A stretch of 64,000 bases of DNA from the NCBI GenBank assembly GCA_002633005.1, contig NMRA01000176.1, forward strand, positions 65,161-129,160, written 5' to 3'. The stretch is from Phoronis australis (lineage: Eukaryota; Phoronida; Phoronidae). This document shows, in pieces, positions 45,061 through 59,100 of the stretch (within the stretch, counting starts at the first letter, position 1; each line of letters begins with the position of its first letter). Made by a program: the position numbers and the translations under genes. The notes below the pieces were generated by a model. The model was not told the DNA's origin, did not search any database, and saw nothing but the letters and a program-made list of their open reading frames with translations.

Positions 45061-45525
45061 GTCTATGGGCCAACAAAGCGCGGCGCTGTGAACAGTTTAC
45101 ACAGCTCGCGGACTGGCTGCTTGTTGGCCCGGGATTCAGTTTACCGGAGTTTGTGTACGAGAAGAAGCCGACTAAAAAATCTGATTCTTCATAGGCAAGG
45201 CTGCATTGAATATTCTTTCCGACGTACTTAACAGACTTAGTCGCGCAATGACCAATTAACTCATGACTTGCATATTACAATCATGATTGTCGGAATGGGC
45301 GAACTCAGTTTTTACCCTTGCGACTGACATTATATAGCGAGCTCATTGGATACGCCATGTGACATATTTTATTCAAAAATAGATCACAAACTCGTTCTTC
45401 CCAGCGCCGTCCACGCAGTGCTGTAGTGGGGCATAGGCGCACGTAGGCGCACATTTTTGCTTTTTAGTAACGTACGGCCCCTATCCACCCGACCGTAGGT
45501 TACAGTATAGTGCAGTCAATCATTT

Positions 45526-45596
45526 TTTACATTTTATTGTCGCGGCAACCACCTTTTTACATTTTATTGTCGCGGCAACCACCTTTTTACATTTTA
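45526..45596. repeat. short tandem repeat, about 33-bp unit
   Basis: TTTTTACATTTTATTGTCGC plus GGCAACCACC repeats about 2.5 times. Each unit carries CGCGGCAACC. Confidence 0.85.
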
Positions 45597-45792
45597 ACGT
45601 AGGCCTACCGTTTGCGCGCCGTAAGGGACTATAGTGATGCGTAGTCTCGATAGCATCAATGCGATATACACTGACGACCGTCGTTGCCGAACATTTCAGC
45701 GTGCGTCGGACCAACAGGCAAACATGGATGCTCACATGGAATTTTTATTAATTTTTCAAGATATAGAAACAGGTATGGTGAATAAAAGGCCG

Positions 45793-46034
45793 NGGCCGGG
45801 ACCAAAAATCACCACCAGCATATCATTTTTGGGCGTTACGCTCCAATTTTCTTTTATTGTGGTTGGGTTCCCCTTCAGAGACCGCTTGGATTGCACATGG
45901 ACTTTTGCCTTCGAATATATGTGTGGTTGGCCTCTCTTAATTTCTCCGCACCCGAACTCCCAAATCCGGGCATCTGGTAGAATTTTAGTGGGGCATGGCC
46001 CCCTTGCCCCCCCCACTCCCTAAATCTGCCACTG
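45793..46034. mobile_element. MITE ending CTGCCACTG, copy 3, left end at an N
   Basis: The right end TAAATCTGCCACTG and the interior GGGGCATGGCCCCCTTGCCC match the CAGTGGCGGA family. The left limit is set by a single N at 45793. Confidence 0.6.
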
Positions 46035-47904
46035 GTTGTAGTCATTGACAGACATAACGTAAAATTGTCGTGATGACTTGACAGGGACCTCAGGGGTCTC
46101 ACACTCCACTGATTTATCCACATTATTTTGAAAACGCTTTGCCCAGTCACACATTGCGTGTCATAAAAGAGATAAGCATACCAGCAGCTGACGCAGCAAG
46201 TAGAACTACTCTCGTTTATCACATTGGTGTAGACTCACAGTTGAACTGTGGTTTTCTGTAGACCCCAGACAGTCCCGAGTTGCACCATATACCAACTTCG
46301 GACGGTCTCTCACGACGATTAAGCGTTATGGATGTCTCATGCATTATGGTTACTAACTTAACTGCCGCCATATGTTATGAGGTTTCCGCGGAAACTACAC
46401 ACACACCTTTTTAAAACACTTGAAAACAATAGTAAAAAATAAGTCAATCACAAAGAGCGGGGATTGAAAGTCACAAACATTTAAATTTTGGCAATATCTT
46501 TCGACTGGTGAAATTCGTTATGTGTTTGCAATTGGTGAATGTTAAGAAAAGAGTAACTTAAAATGAGACGTGAACCTGACACATTTTTGGCGAGCACCAG
46601 ATTCGCCGACGCCTTCAATTGAGACACTCATCCACATGACTCCATTTTCAAAAGTAGAGTCAAATGCCACAAAGTACGCTTCTGTCCATAAAGTATCCAC
46701 TGGATCAAGAAAGAAACGAAAAACGCAAACTTTTGAAAACGCAACATTTTTTTACACGGAAACGACATCCGGCGTGCACATTTAAAGTTGATTACTAGTG
46801 TATGGCAAATAAAGAAAGCGGCTGAAATTCGTATTTGGCATAATTTTTCAAGAAAGTTGTATCCACAGCAAACAAGACAGGTATTAATAATATGCACAGA
46901 TGTCGGGATCGGAATATTCATAATCAAATCTCAAAACGCTGCTCCGTTTTTCTAAATTATCATGATTTTCTTCTATGCAACTTAAAAGGTTCTAACAAGT
47001 CTAGTTCATAAAAATCGCGTAGTTTCGTCTTTTTGAAAGCCCCTCACGTAGGCTTACAAGCGCTACATCTTGTGAAAACAATTCCTCACAGATTTTCGGA
47101 GAGCAGTTGTATAGCGTGGTATATTAGTTTCATATCAGTGAACCTCATGCGATCAGTCATTCCTGAGATATGATTTTCTGAAGTTAGCCAGATTTAGGCA
47201 TTTTTCGAGGCACCTACAGGTAGAATCTTAGTACAGCACAGAACGATCAGGGCTGACAAACACACAGACTACGGAAGCACGTGAGTATCTCATATCATTT
47301 GGACAACCTGTCTAGAAATATCCAGACACTGGCCCACCAAGGTAGGTACTGGAGCTTCACTCCCAAAATCGTGACAGAAGCAACACCAAAACCAAATGGT
47401 GAACGCAACAGTCACTAAATTCACAGAGCGTGAACTCATTGACGAAACAATCCCGGCGATGTCTATTCCACCAGTCCAAATGATCACGCTCCAGACCAGT
47501 GCCGTCGTCTCAACTGGCCACAGCTTACGACGGCGCTAGCGTGTGATTCGCACCACACAACACATTAAGTTCGCCGAAAAAGATTGGCAAATCAATACGA
47601 AATTTTAGGAATGCTGAATTTTTAGGAGGGTCCCGCACAAAGCATGCATCCTACTGTGAAAAGGCAAAGGCGAAATTGATGAAAGTTGCATACAGTCATG
47701 TAAATTATGCAATTCTTACGCTTTATGCGACTACTATTACTTCATTCATGATGTGCAAAGATTTCACATACTTGAAGCATTTCAGATGGAATAAGGTGGC
47801 CTGAATATTTAGTGAACTGTACCGCTTAAGGAAGAGTTTCGGTTTAAGGTCGTTGTTGCAATAATAAAACGCTGATGTGGTGACAGTAAAATAGATGATT
47901 ATGT
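46035..47904. other. intergenic DNA; one hydrophobic open frame of unknown nature
   Basis: Between the C17orf98-like and Shisa-like genes. On the minus strand at 47290-47520 an open frame reads VIIWTGGIDIAGIVSS and VTVAFTIWFWCCFCHDFG. It is hydrophobic enough for two membrane segments, but it has no recognised family and no certain splice sites. It could be a stray exon, a transposon piece or chance. Confidence 0.3.
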
Positions 47905-47910
47905 TTTATT
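47905..47910 (-). terminator. candidate distal poly(A) signal of the Shisa-like gene
   Basis: AATAAA on the minus strand, 2.9 kb after the stop. A nearer candidate is at 50234-50239. Either is possible. Confidence 0.35.
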
Positions 47911-49371
47911 AGGCTTGTCCACGCTTCTTAGAATAGAATTAGATATCACAAATACAATGTATATACACACAGCCACGTTCTTGCATGCAACACGACACTA
48001 AAAATTTGCAGAGGTAGAAAATTTGGAAATAAGGCCAGAAAATGGTTACAAGACACCAAAAAGGCACTGCAAACCAACAGATAACATTGAAATGACAATA
48101 AAACTCATTGATAGAACATTTATGTAACCCAGCAGACAGTCAAATTTTCTCAATGCTTTTGATTTCTTTCACACCGCCAATATTTCTAACATTTCTTTTC
48201 TCATAAACTAGACAAGTTAATCATATAAACAGTATATTTCTCAGTCAAAACCATATTCTGACAGGAGGCACTAGTAAGGACACCCTGACCCTGGCCAGAG
48301 ATACAATATATCAGGGGACAGTTTCTATCTAAGGTCATACGCCCGCCTATAGTCAACATTGTCGGTAGGCATGTTATGGCGAACACAAAATTGGTCTTTA
48401 TAATTGTTCATATTCATAGCAGTGGCTGCCTTCAGGGGCTATGTAAATGAACTAGCTGCCCTGCATTGGCAAACTAAAATTGAACACAAGACCGTCTTAC
48501 CTCTAGAAGGGACAAGAGACCTTTGATAAAACTGGAACCATTATGCATGTTTCTATTCTAAAACAGGTCAATGTTTTTGAAACCTGGGCAATCACAAAAA
48601 TCAACTTTGACAATCATTTCTGTCCTAAGTTGGCGAGACTTTACCATATAAGACACTGATTCATCCAGTAAGTAGGCATATATCTTTGACCTAACTGTGC
48701 ATACACAAAACATAGAAATATATTTGACATCAACACATTACACGAGAACTTGCCCGATGATTTAGTTGTTAATTAACTTGGAGTTAACATTTATCATGTG
48801 GCTAAGCAAGGGCGCTGTTAACCTGGATACTCTCAACTATAGAAGCATGCATCAACTATAAGTTGACTAGCAGTGAGCATTAAGTCTCTTACAGAGAATG
48901 GATTCGTCTTTTAATGGCAGGTCTCAACTTATCGCATCACAAAACTTTCAAGATATCACAGGGAAATCTCAATTGTCACCATTTTTGGGTGCATTTTCAT
49001 GTATAAGTCACATCAACTTTGTTTTTGTCACATATGCGAGACAATATCTGTCAGCGAAAACGATGAACTCTATAATTCTACAATTTGTGAAAAAAGAAAC
49101 CACCACTTGATACAGCACAAAACAACTGTAAACCCAACAAAATACAAACAGCTAACTTGGCTCAGCAAATTTCTCACATTTTGTTAAAAAATTCACAAAC
49201 TGTCGCAAAATTAAAAGCAATCAAGTTTTGTAAAGAACGTCACCATGTCACAGGGAATCCCTTCTCTGTTCTTCTGATACCAGTGCATACTGAATGACAA
49301 CAGTAGAAACTTGATATATAAGTTGAAGCTTGTCAAGAGTTGGACACTAAATATATGGCGGGATTCAATAC

Positions 49372-49468
49372 GGTCCTGTTGTGCCAGAGTCACACAACAT
49401 TAACGGTCCCGTTGAGCCAGAGTCACACAACATTAACAGTCCTGTTGTGCCAGAGTCACACAACATTC
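49372..49468. repeat. tandem repeat, about 33-bp unit, 3 copies
   Basis: The unit is GGTCCTGTTGTGCCAGAGTC followed by ACACAACATTAAC. It lies in the possible 3'UTR of the Shisa-like gene. Confidence 0.88.
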
Positions 49469-50794
49469 ATAACCACCCTACGAAAAGTCATATTGAGTAA
49501 GACACATAATTCACATGACATTGTACGATCAGTCACAATAAACAATATAACAAAAATATATAGTACAACAGATACCATAAAAATTTGCCATGTCAGATAC
49601 ATGTATATGTATATAACAGCCGTTCCTGTGAATGACCAGTTTAAAATGAGAATCTACAAAACATTTAACAGTGGGTATCAAACCCAACGATAAAACATGG
49701 ATGTCTAAAAGAGAAGACTTAAAATTTTTTTTGACGAATATGGTAAGTATAGAGTATTTTGGCTTAATAAATGAATGTTAGTACATGTCTCCAAGACCAT
49801 GTTACAACTTCATCATACCAAATATCGCTAACAGAGTGTTAACAAATAGGGGGTACTACACTACATTCATTGGAAACAACGTGTGTATGTGTCATATACA
49901 CACTCCCCATGACCAATCGCACAAATGGTCCTCATGCCATCGGCCAAGACATAATCACATTGGGAGATCTAATCAGGAATGCATGTGCAAAGTAGTACCA
50001 GGATTAGCCAGATACAAACTTCCAACACTTGCTGATTAAATCCAGTTAAAACAGTGAGAGACAAAAGTCATGCTAAAAGTTTGTACCGAAGTCCATATGG
50101 TCTATAATGACCAGCTTAAGGCAGAACGATATTGCATCATGGAAACTGAATAGCTGCTGACCTCCACTTTTGTACACAGGGGTCAACCGGCTGATAATCT
50201 GAGTAATATGATTGACTGATTGTCTATGATTAATTTATTTGAAGTGATTTGGGCCACTTACTGCTACGAAAATAGTCATTTAATACTATAAAATTTGTTT
50301 TTGACCAGCCCAATAAATTTAACAGTACACAAAAACTAATAGAGATAAACAAGGATACAAAATAATAGTAATGATGACAAATAAGACCAAAGTATAGGTA
50401 AAATAAACTAAGAAGTACCATTAATGTACAAATAAAATGAAGAATTAGTTACTCTCATCTTCATCGAGGTCAATCCACAAATAAAAATTTGACATCATAA
50501 CGGCACTTCACTGATCACCCATCGCGTAGTTAATCCTCAGCATTTGTGACTGCAGTATAGTAAGTACTAATTTTTTTCCATTTACACAAAATACACTAGA
50601 TTGAACCTAAGCCAAGATAAGGTGGAAGTCCTACAGAAAGATCCAAGGAAAAGCAATCATGCATTTCCATGCAGTATTATTGTGATGCAGAAAAGAGAAG
50701 TCTCTTCAGGAGCACCAAAGAGAAACTTAGATAGTTCCACGTCATTTCAACGTTTCAACATCAGGCCAGAAGGAGGAGTTAGTTGTCTGGCTGG

Positions 50795-53097
50795 TTACTT
50801 GGTCACCATATCGTATGACGGAGGGGGTATATTTGGAGCAGTGGGATCTGAAACACAAGGATATCACTGATGAGGCGACAGTACAGTCCTTATACATGGC
50901 ATTTCACAATGAGATTTTGAGAAAAACATTTAAAGCATTTCCTATACTCAGAAAGGGGCACAAACCCTGGAGTAGTCTTGACAAAAATGAGGAAAATTGA
51001 TTTTAACACATAAACGCAGTTTAAACTATACACGTAACTAAATCTGAAGGTCAATATAGAGAGCCTTTCGATGACGACCCGCCATCTTGTTCACTCGGAT
51101 TCCTGGTGCCAGGTGTTGTGTGTGGCGCCAGTCCGAAGCGTCTGCCACGGTCAAGTGGGCTGAGTATCTGCTAGTAGACTCTAGACTCTAGACAGCTGAA
51201 ACTTACCACCGTCCCTGTTCAGGCTGGAGCTATGGATGGTGGTAGGTTTCAACTGCCTAGAGTATACTAGCAGATACTAAGTCTACTAATCCTGGCACGG
51301 TGGCATCAGCAATCTGAGTGAACTAGATGGCGGGCCGTCATCGAAAGGCTCTCAGTATTTACCTTCAACTTTAGCTGCGATAACGGTTTAAACTAGATTT
51401 ATATGTCTGAACCACACCAGCTCAGCTCTGATAGCAGTATTGATTTAAATATGCTACTTAATGTCAAGCTTGTACACCCCTGACAACTTACTATCTTGTA
51501 TTTGTTATACTTTGGGTCAATGGTCATATATTCCAATAAAGTATACCTACAAAAATGTTCACATTTCTTCTCAAAAAGCAGGGAAATTTTGAAGCGTAAA
51601 TTTCCAAATAACATTCAAATGATTTTGTTATTAATAAAGCCTGGTTCATTTTTGTGTGTTTGTCACATAATTGTCAACCTTTTTGAAAAGTACTGTACGA
51701 GGCTGAGCCGTTATGAAGCAATAAGCTGTACAAAGATCAGTTCAGTTAGCTCTGTTGTAAGACACTTCATGCACTAGCTAAAACTTGGGCGTTCTAGATT
51801 TCATTTTCCATCACTTTTCCAGGTTACAATTTTGGTTTTCAATGAGCAATTTTTTCCACTAAAAATAGACCACATCAATTTTTGCTACTGATTGTTGCAA
51901 AGCAAATAGGCGACATGACATGCAAAATGGAAAATTGATGCTCTTATCAATTCACAATTTTCCATACCTCAAAATATTCCCATTAATGAACACAGTGAGT
52001 ATTTAATCAATTCACAGATTGAACAAGATACTCAAACAATCTTTTTATAGATGCTATGCATCAAACGATGAAGTTGAAATTTCTTGATTATTCATTACCC
52101 TCACAAATATCAGAGTCTTGCATTAAGAGTGAGATTGGCATGCATAAATTTATATTCTTTCAGAACCAAAGGAACAAAGCCAGTTGCATTAAAAACACAT
52201 TACAGAACCTTTACTATTCGAATTGTGTGCAGTGAGTCGTGAATAGGCTGATGATAAAACTGGGGTATACCCAACATCTATTCATAGTCACCCCTAGACT
52301 TTTATAGAGCTGCCTGCGTCAACTAGGCTGTTGTCTGATATTATCAAGTCTTGTTGGAGTCTATTATGTCACTTTCCCATTAGAGGAACTGACGTCCCGC
52401 GGAACACCAGTGCAGCTCCACTAACCTTTCCCACTGACACCTCTCCGCTGTACACCAGATGTCGCAGTTGAGTATTAATCTCGAACTAATAGTGATTAAT
52501 GGATTCGAGATTATTAAAAAATTCACCTGTTATTCTCTTCTTGTTGATATATTTCTCGGATATATTGCAGCTAACTGTTGGGGAAAATGTGGCAACAGAC
52601 AATGTCTCATTGAGTCTCACGCTTTTGAAGTTGCAGCATTTAGTGACTACTCCAGTCCAAGTAGAGTATTTTGTTTCCCACTGCAGCAGAGTTGTGCAAC
52701 TCCGGACATTAATACCCTATTTTGGGAGGAGTTGCGATGGATGTTCAAGTTCCGAAGTTAAGCTTTGTGTTGTTAATATGAAAGTAATAAGCAATGGCTA
52801 GGATAACAAAGTTTCCCACATCAAATTTCAACATCGATGCTAACAAACTGCCTCCACTGTATCCTACCTTGAAAGCCATAGGCTGGATAGGGAGCTGATC
52901 CTGGCGCGGCAGGGTATCCAGGCTGAGGGTTCCCCGACTGGGGATAGGGCTGGTATCCAGCTGCTGGCTGAGGGTACGACGGTGTGGCAGTGGGGTACGG
53001 TGGAGCTCCAGGTTGTGGATAAGTTTCAGCACCGACGTAAGGACCAGGTGGCTCTGGCGGCTTATTCACTAACAAAAGAAGCAGTACTGAATAATAA

Positions 53098-53132
<35 letters not shown>

Positions 53133-56100
53133 TAAACTTTATTTATAGAGGATAAAATACAATTTAGAACTAAAACATGCTTTAGCCAAAGAGTAATATG
53201 CAGCATGGTTCTGTTATTGAATAAAGTCAGACCATGTTCAAAATTGATTACAATGCATAAAAAAATCTTCAGTTTACGACGTAACATGGCATCAAATTGA
53301 ATTTACTTTGTCAACACATGAGGGGCTACATCTCATTTCCCAACACTCAACATTGAATGCTTCTCACAGGCTGGTATTTAGGTAGCCAGTAACCACAGCT
53401 CCAGTTTTCAGGCTTGGTTTCTTTTGTTTAGGGATTAAGGAACAACTGAGCTAAGAGATATAAATTTCCATTCTTGATCTTAATTAGATAAAACTTAAAT
53501 TTGTCCCAATTCCATTTCAAGTAAGAGACCTTAATAAGTTTTTGACTTAAGTTTTGTCTTAATTTTGATTAACTTACAGGATGTGGAAGTTTCAAAATTT
53601 GGAAGTTGAAACAAATCTTAGACTTAAAGTAAAAAATGAACTTAAGTAAGTTTTTTGGAACGGGCCCTTGAGATGGATGCCACTGACAGCACAGTTTACA
53701 AAAAAACGTGCAGTATAAGCCAGCTTTGGTAAAACGGTCTATAAAAACTGAACCCTTATTGTGAACGACCCAACATTCATTGACCACTCACCGTCAGCTG
53801 TATAGGTTACTGACCCGTCCGTTCCTTGGACATTTTGATGCTGCTGCCCTGTAGCACAGTAAGAAGTTGACTATTACGGTGCAGTTTTCAAAATGAACTA
53901 GACAACAAATTCGTTAAAGTCTACACATACAAATCACAACTAAATCTCAAATTCTTTTTTACCAGAACCCATTTCAATTTTTGGCTAAAACTTGACAAAG
54001 CCTTGACAGATGATGCTCCATGCTCTTTGTTGAAATTGCAACTTACTTTTCAAGTTAATAACGAGTGAGAAAATCGTAGCTATGCACAATAACCAAATTT
54101 ACAGCATCGGCACACCTTTGCACACGACAGTTCGACGATGGAAAGCTACTGAAAGACCTAATCGATGAAAACTTTTAATTCATCTCGTCAATAGTATCAT
54201 TTCACCCTATGGCACACAGTCCAACAGAAGCAGACGTACTTAATCTCCAGGATGGTATTCTGTTGACCACAGTCCCTGAGGAAGTTGTTGATTTGTAGCA
54301 GCAGCAGCAGTAGCAGCAGGCAATACTACAGCCAATCACAAGCAGCCCGAGGAGAATGAAACCAATGATTGCACCAGCCATTCGACCAGAACTGAAAACA
54401 GATGACATAAAAATGAACTTAAAAATGCATTCGCGTGCTCCAACTAAGCTACGCAAGCAGCAAGGGACTAAACAGTAATGACATTTTAACATGTCCTACT
54501 TTAGACAAGCTGCAGTTTGTAAAATGGGCAACAAAAAGACTGCCAACAGATGACGCCTACACAACTGCTTAACTCACAGGCTCACAAGACTCAAATCACT
54601 CAGTGTTATTCCCCAGCACTACATCACGATACTTACTGGACAAGGTTTGCTATTTCGCTGCAGATAATTTTCGACATAAAACGCCAAATAAACCCCGACA
54701 TAAGTAATTAGCCTACACCTTACAGGTAAAGGAGGTAGAAACATAATATTTTTCTTTTTTCGTTTAAAAACTTTGCAAATAGAATTTAACTGCAAACCAA
54801 GCTAGTTTAAAGACTGAGGCTGTATTGAAAGTGGTTCTCTGCCACTGAAACAGAATTCAACCCGCTCACCAGGTATTTTTAGGGTTTGTTCGTAAATATT
54901 TTTAATTTTTGTTGATATCAATCATGAATAAAGAACATTTTAGTAGATTAAAAGCACGGACTGTAGTGTTTAGACATCATAAAACAGCATTTGCTGAAAT
55001 TCCCATTATTTGAAAAATGGTAACCAGCAATTGAAAATGGAAAAATGACCATTTATCCAAATATTTTTTGTGAGTCAAACATAAAATGTTCCATAATCCT
55101 CATCTTTCTGTCAACACCGCATTTACCAGAGTAAGTATTTTATTGTACGTTTTACATTCTCCACGACTATTGCCAAATAGATTATCTACTAATTAAATTG
55201 CACAAGTTTTCACTAATGCATTGTCTGCTGCGGCAATTTCAGAAAGTCTTCTATTTTGTTGCACCTTAATTTTGAGGGGACATTTCTTTCACTGGAAATT
55301 TCCCTCATCCATACAAATTCCCTGGCCTCAGTGAAAAACGTTGGAAAGATGACTTTAGTCGTAATAATAATGTACCGCACACCTACATGCAGTGTAACGG
55401 GACACGAGGGAGACGAGTCAATACTTGGTGTCAAGTTATTGTCCATAAAACTCGTTTTCAAAGCAACCTATGCGGCCCTTAATCCTGATATCATCCATTG
55501 GTAATTGATTGTACAATAATTTCAAAATAAACTAGACAACATCAATATCAAAGTCTGGTTGCACAAAAGCCATGACTAAGTATAACGTTCTTTTCAAGTA
55601 CAATCTGATTCAATTCTGGCTAAATCTCCACACACATAGTTGAAATCGCAACATGAATGTGTAAGTCCATAAATAAATAAATAAGTAATAATGTCCCATT
55701 AAACTCTAACAAAAGATTGACAAAAATGCTAGTCTATTATGTCAAAACCTACCAAATACTTCTGTCAAGAATTTCATACATGTTCTGTCGAAGTCTATCT
55801 AGTTTATTTTGAAAACTGATGCACAATCGATGCATGACTTCATAATTAGAAAAAAAAAAATTAGTCAGCATGTAAATGACACCTTAAGTTCAAAAGGGGG
55901 CTCCCCCACGCGAAAGGGAAGGAATACTAGTCTAGAGGCAAGTATTTTGCTCTCTCGGGCGTCGTCTTAAGGGGTAATGTACAAGAAAAGGATACAGACA
56001 CTGAGAAGTGGTTTTATCTCAAGCAGTATATTTCACCACTGGCACCACCCTACTCATTGTATGAAAAGAGTCACTGCCCCTGGAACCCAACTTACTCATC

Positions 56101-59100
56101 CCAGAATGTGCAACAGCGCTGTCTGCCTCTCGGACCACAACAGTAGTCCATGTCTTCTCCTTGGAACCACATGGGGCAGATAAACATGCCATAGGTAACC
56201 CCATTCAAGTTGGGTTCATAGTTCTCACAGATGGCAGGCTCTAGAAAGTGAGAAGAGCGACAAAACATCAAGTTTTTGTATAATAGCAATAATGATATTG
56301 GGAGACTTTCAATTAGCATTGTGGAGACTGATCACGTGCGACCTTCTACTAGTGGCCCCTAAGAGGACAAAGAAGGCAATTCATCTTTCGTTCAAAGTGC
56401 ATCAAGTTTAACCAATACACAATACAGGGTATTTTGACGAAGTCAAAATCATTCCCCACTGCAAAGAAGTATATCCTGGATCAGATAGTTGGCCCTAAAT
56501 GTCGCCGGTCCCACGAGAACAGTCACAACCCTTTCTGAAAATCTTCCATTAGCAATACCAACACTCACATCGCACAGACCTTTCATTAATAAATTAAACA
56601 TTGAGAATTTCAAGAAACATATTACAATAATCAGATCATTGTCAAAATTACCAAAAGCTTCAAGCATGGGAAAGGTCTCAAAAGCATGATCAATAAACTT
56701 CTCCAGGTCCAAAGCGAAAACATGCAAACCTGGGTCACAAACCAGTTAATGTGTTAAAAGCCTCGAAATGTATTTCAGGCATAAATTAAAGCAAAACATT
56801 GACACGACGCAAGTGAATATCTAAGCTGAGTGTCATAACTCATGACCGTATTTTCTGAAATAATGGGCATATTTGGTTTTCAATAAAATGTATTAAAGAA
56901 ATGATGTTTGACTCTATGTAAGGGACAATTCACAAGCATCGTTATTTTCACAAATTTATAAAATGTGAGCTTAAGGAAGGGGGCAGGTAAACGCTTGCTG
57001 CTTTTATCGTTATACAAGAGCAACGCGGAGCAGTGAAATGCGCCCACGAATGCACCGCTAACGTTGTGCTTCTAGGGTGTTTATTTGGAACATAAAAATT
57101 TGCAACCAGATGGCACACAATATGATGAATCCATCTGAGAACTTGTATGTGTCATAAAAATCTGTTAAGGAACTTCTGAGAAAACAGAGGAAAATTAAAA
57201 AATGAAATTGCCACTAAGAGGCTATAAGTGCAAAAAAACGTAACTGCAACAAAGAGGCACCAAAGTAGATAAAGTCGTCAGAAGATCATGGTCAGACTTC
57301 CTCTTCCCAATAGGAACATAAATGTCAACTTCCACAACCATCCTTAGAGTGGTTTGGTTGACAGAAAGGCAGACGTCAAATAAGACGACTCGAAAACAGT
57401 AAAAATGGCCACAAGGTGGCGAAAAATGCCTCGAATTTTGCCGAAAACCGGATGATAGCGTCACTTGACTGATAGATATCTAACTGCCAAATTTAATGAA
57501 AATCCATCGACGATCCTTTAAGATACAGAGGTAAACATAAAAAACTAAAATTGCCTCTAGGGGCACGCCGGTAGCCCGATCCGTCTGAAAGTCGCCATCC
57601 TCTGTAGTCAACTTCATATAAATACACCAGCAAAATTCAATAAAGATCCTGTAGAGCATTTAGGAGATACAGCCATGGGTGCAAAAACAAACAAAACTGC
57701 CACTAGGAGGCGCCATAGTATTCCAAGTCATGGAAAATCATTGTCAGTCGCCCTCTTCATAGTAAGAACATATATGCCAACTTTCAAAATAATACCTAGA
57801 GCGGTTTGGTTGATGGAACAGCGGATGCCAAAAAACAGACTCGAAAACAGTAAAAATGGCCACCAGGTGGCAAAAAGTACCCTGAATCCGTCTGAAAATG
57901 GGAGGATGGCATCATCTCACTAATAGATGTCTAACTTCCAAATTTTATGAAAATCCGTTGAGGACCTCCAAGTCTACAGGTAAGCGTAAAAAAATTAAAA
58001 TTGCCATTAGGGGGCACACCAGTAGTCGGAAAGGTCCGAAATTCATTGTCATCTGTTGTCAGATTCATGGGAACACATCTGCCAAATCTCATTAAGATCC
58101 TGTGAAAGGTTTAGGAGATACAGCCATGGGCACAAAAACAAACAAAAATGCCACTATGAAGCACCACAGTTGTCGAAGTCGTTGGAAAATCATCATCAGT
58201 CGCCCTCCTCACAGCAAGAACATAATATGCTAATTTTCAAAATCATTCCTAGAGCGGTTTGGTTGATAGAACGGCGGACGCCAAAAAACAGACTCGAAAA
58301 CAGTAAAAATGGCCACTAGGTGGTGCAAAGTACCTTGAATCCGTCCGAAAATGGGAGGATGGCATCATTTCACTAATAGATGTCTAACTTCCAAATTTTA
58401 TGAAAATCCATTGAGAACATCCGAAGATACAGAGGTAAGCGTAAAAAAAATAAAATTGCCACTAGGGGGCACATCGGTAGTCGGAGAGTTCTGAAATTCC
58501 TTGTCGTTCGTTGTCAGCTTCATAGGAATACATCTGCTAAATCTCATCAAGATCCTGTGAGGGGTTTAGGAGATCCAGCTGCGGACGTTGGACGACCGGA
58601 CAGACAGAGATGACGGCAATATATGCAAACACATATAAATACGTGGGCGCATAAAAATTGGGAATTTCAAAGAGACAATGCTTTATTCGTGACTACAGTA
58701 TATTATTCAACAACTTAATTATATGAAAGACACCAGCATAGCAGCATACAACTTAACTGTATGAAAGACACCAGCATAGCAGCATACAACTTAATTATAA
58801 GAAAGACACCAGCATAGCAGCATACAATCATGCAATTTACAGAAAAATTATTGTCCAAAAGATACATAGACATTTTGTAGACATTCAAGGGTAGGAAGAG
58901 GTCAGAAAAGTGCACAATATACACTAATCATGAAAATAATACCATTATCCCTTCAAGACATATGACCATTCATAACCATTTTCGTTTTGTCACCGAATGA
59001 CTTATAGATTTGGCCGGAAAATCGAAACTTGGCTTGCAAGGGATTTGAGTTTGGGTCTCAGAATTTGCAAGCGCACACAGTACCGCTAAGCCACGGCACA

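Noticed and set aside
57675-58319. Two open frames sharing FKIIPRAVWL and KNRLENSKNGH
   Set aside because: They are the same repeat module read twice inside the 57038-58652 element; the similarity comes from the repeat, not from a protein family.
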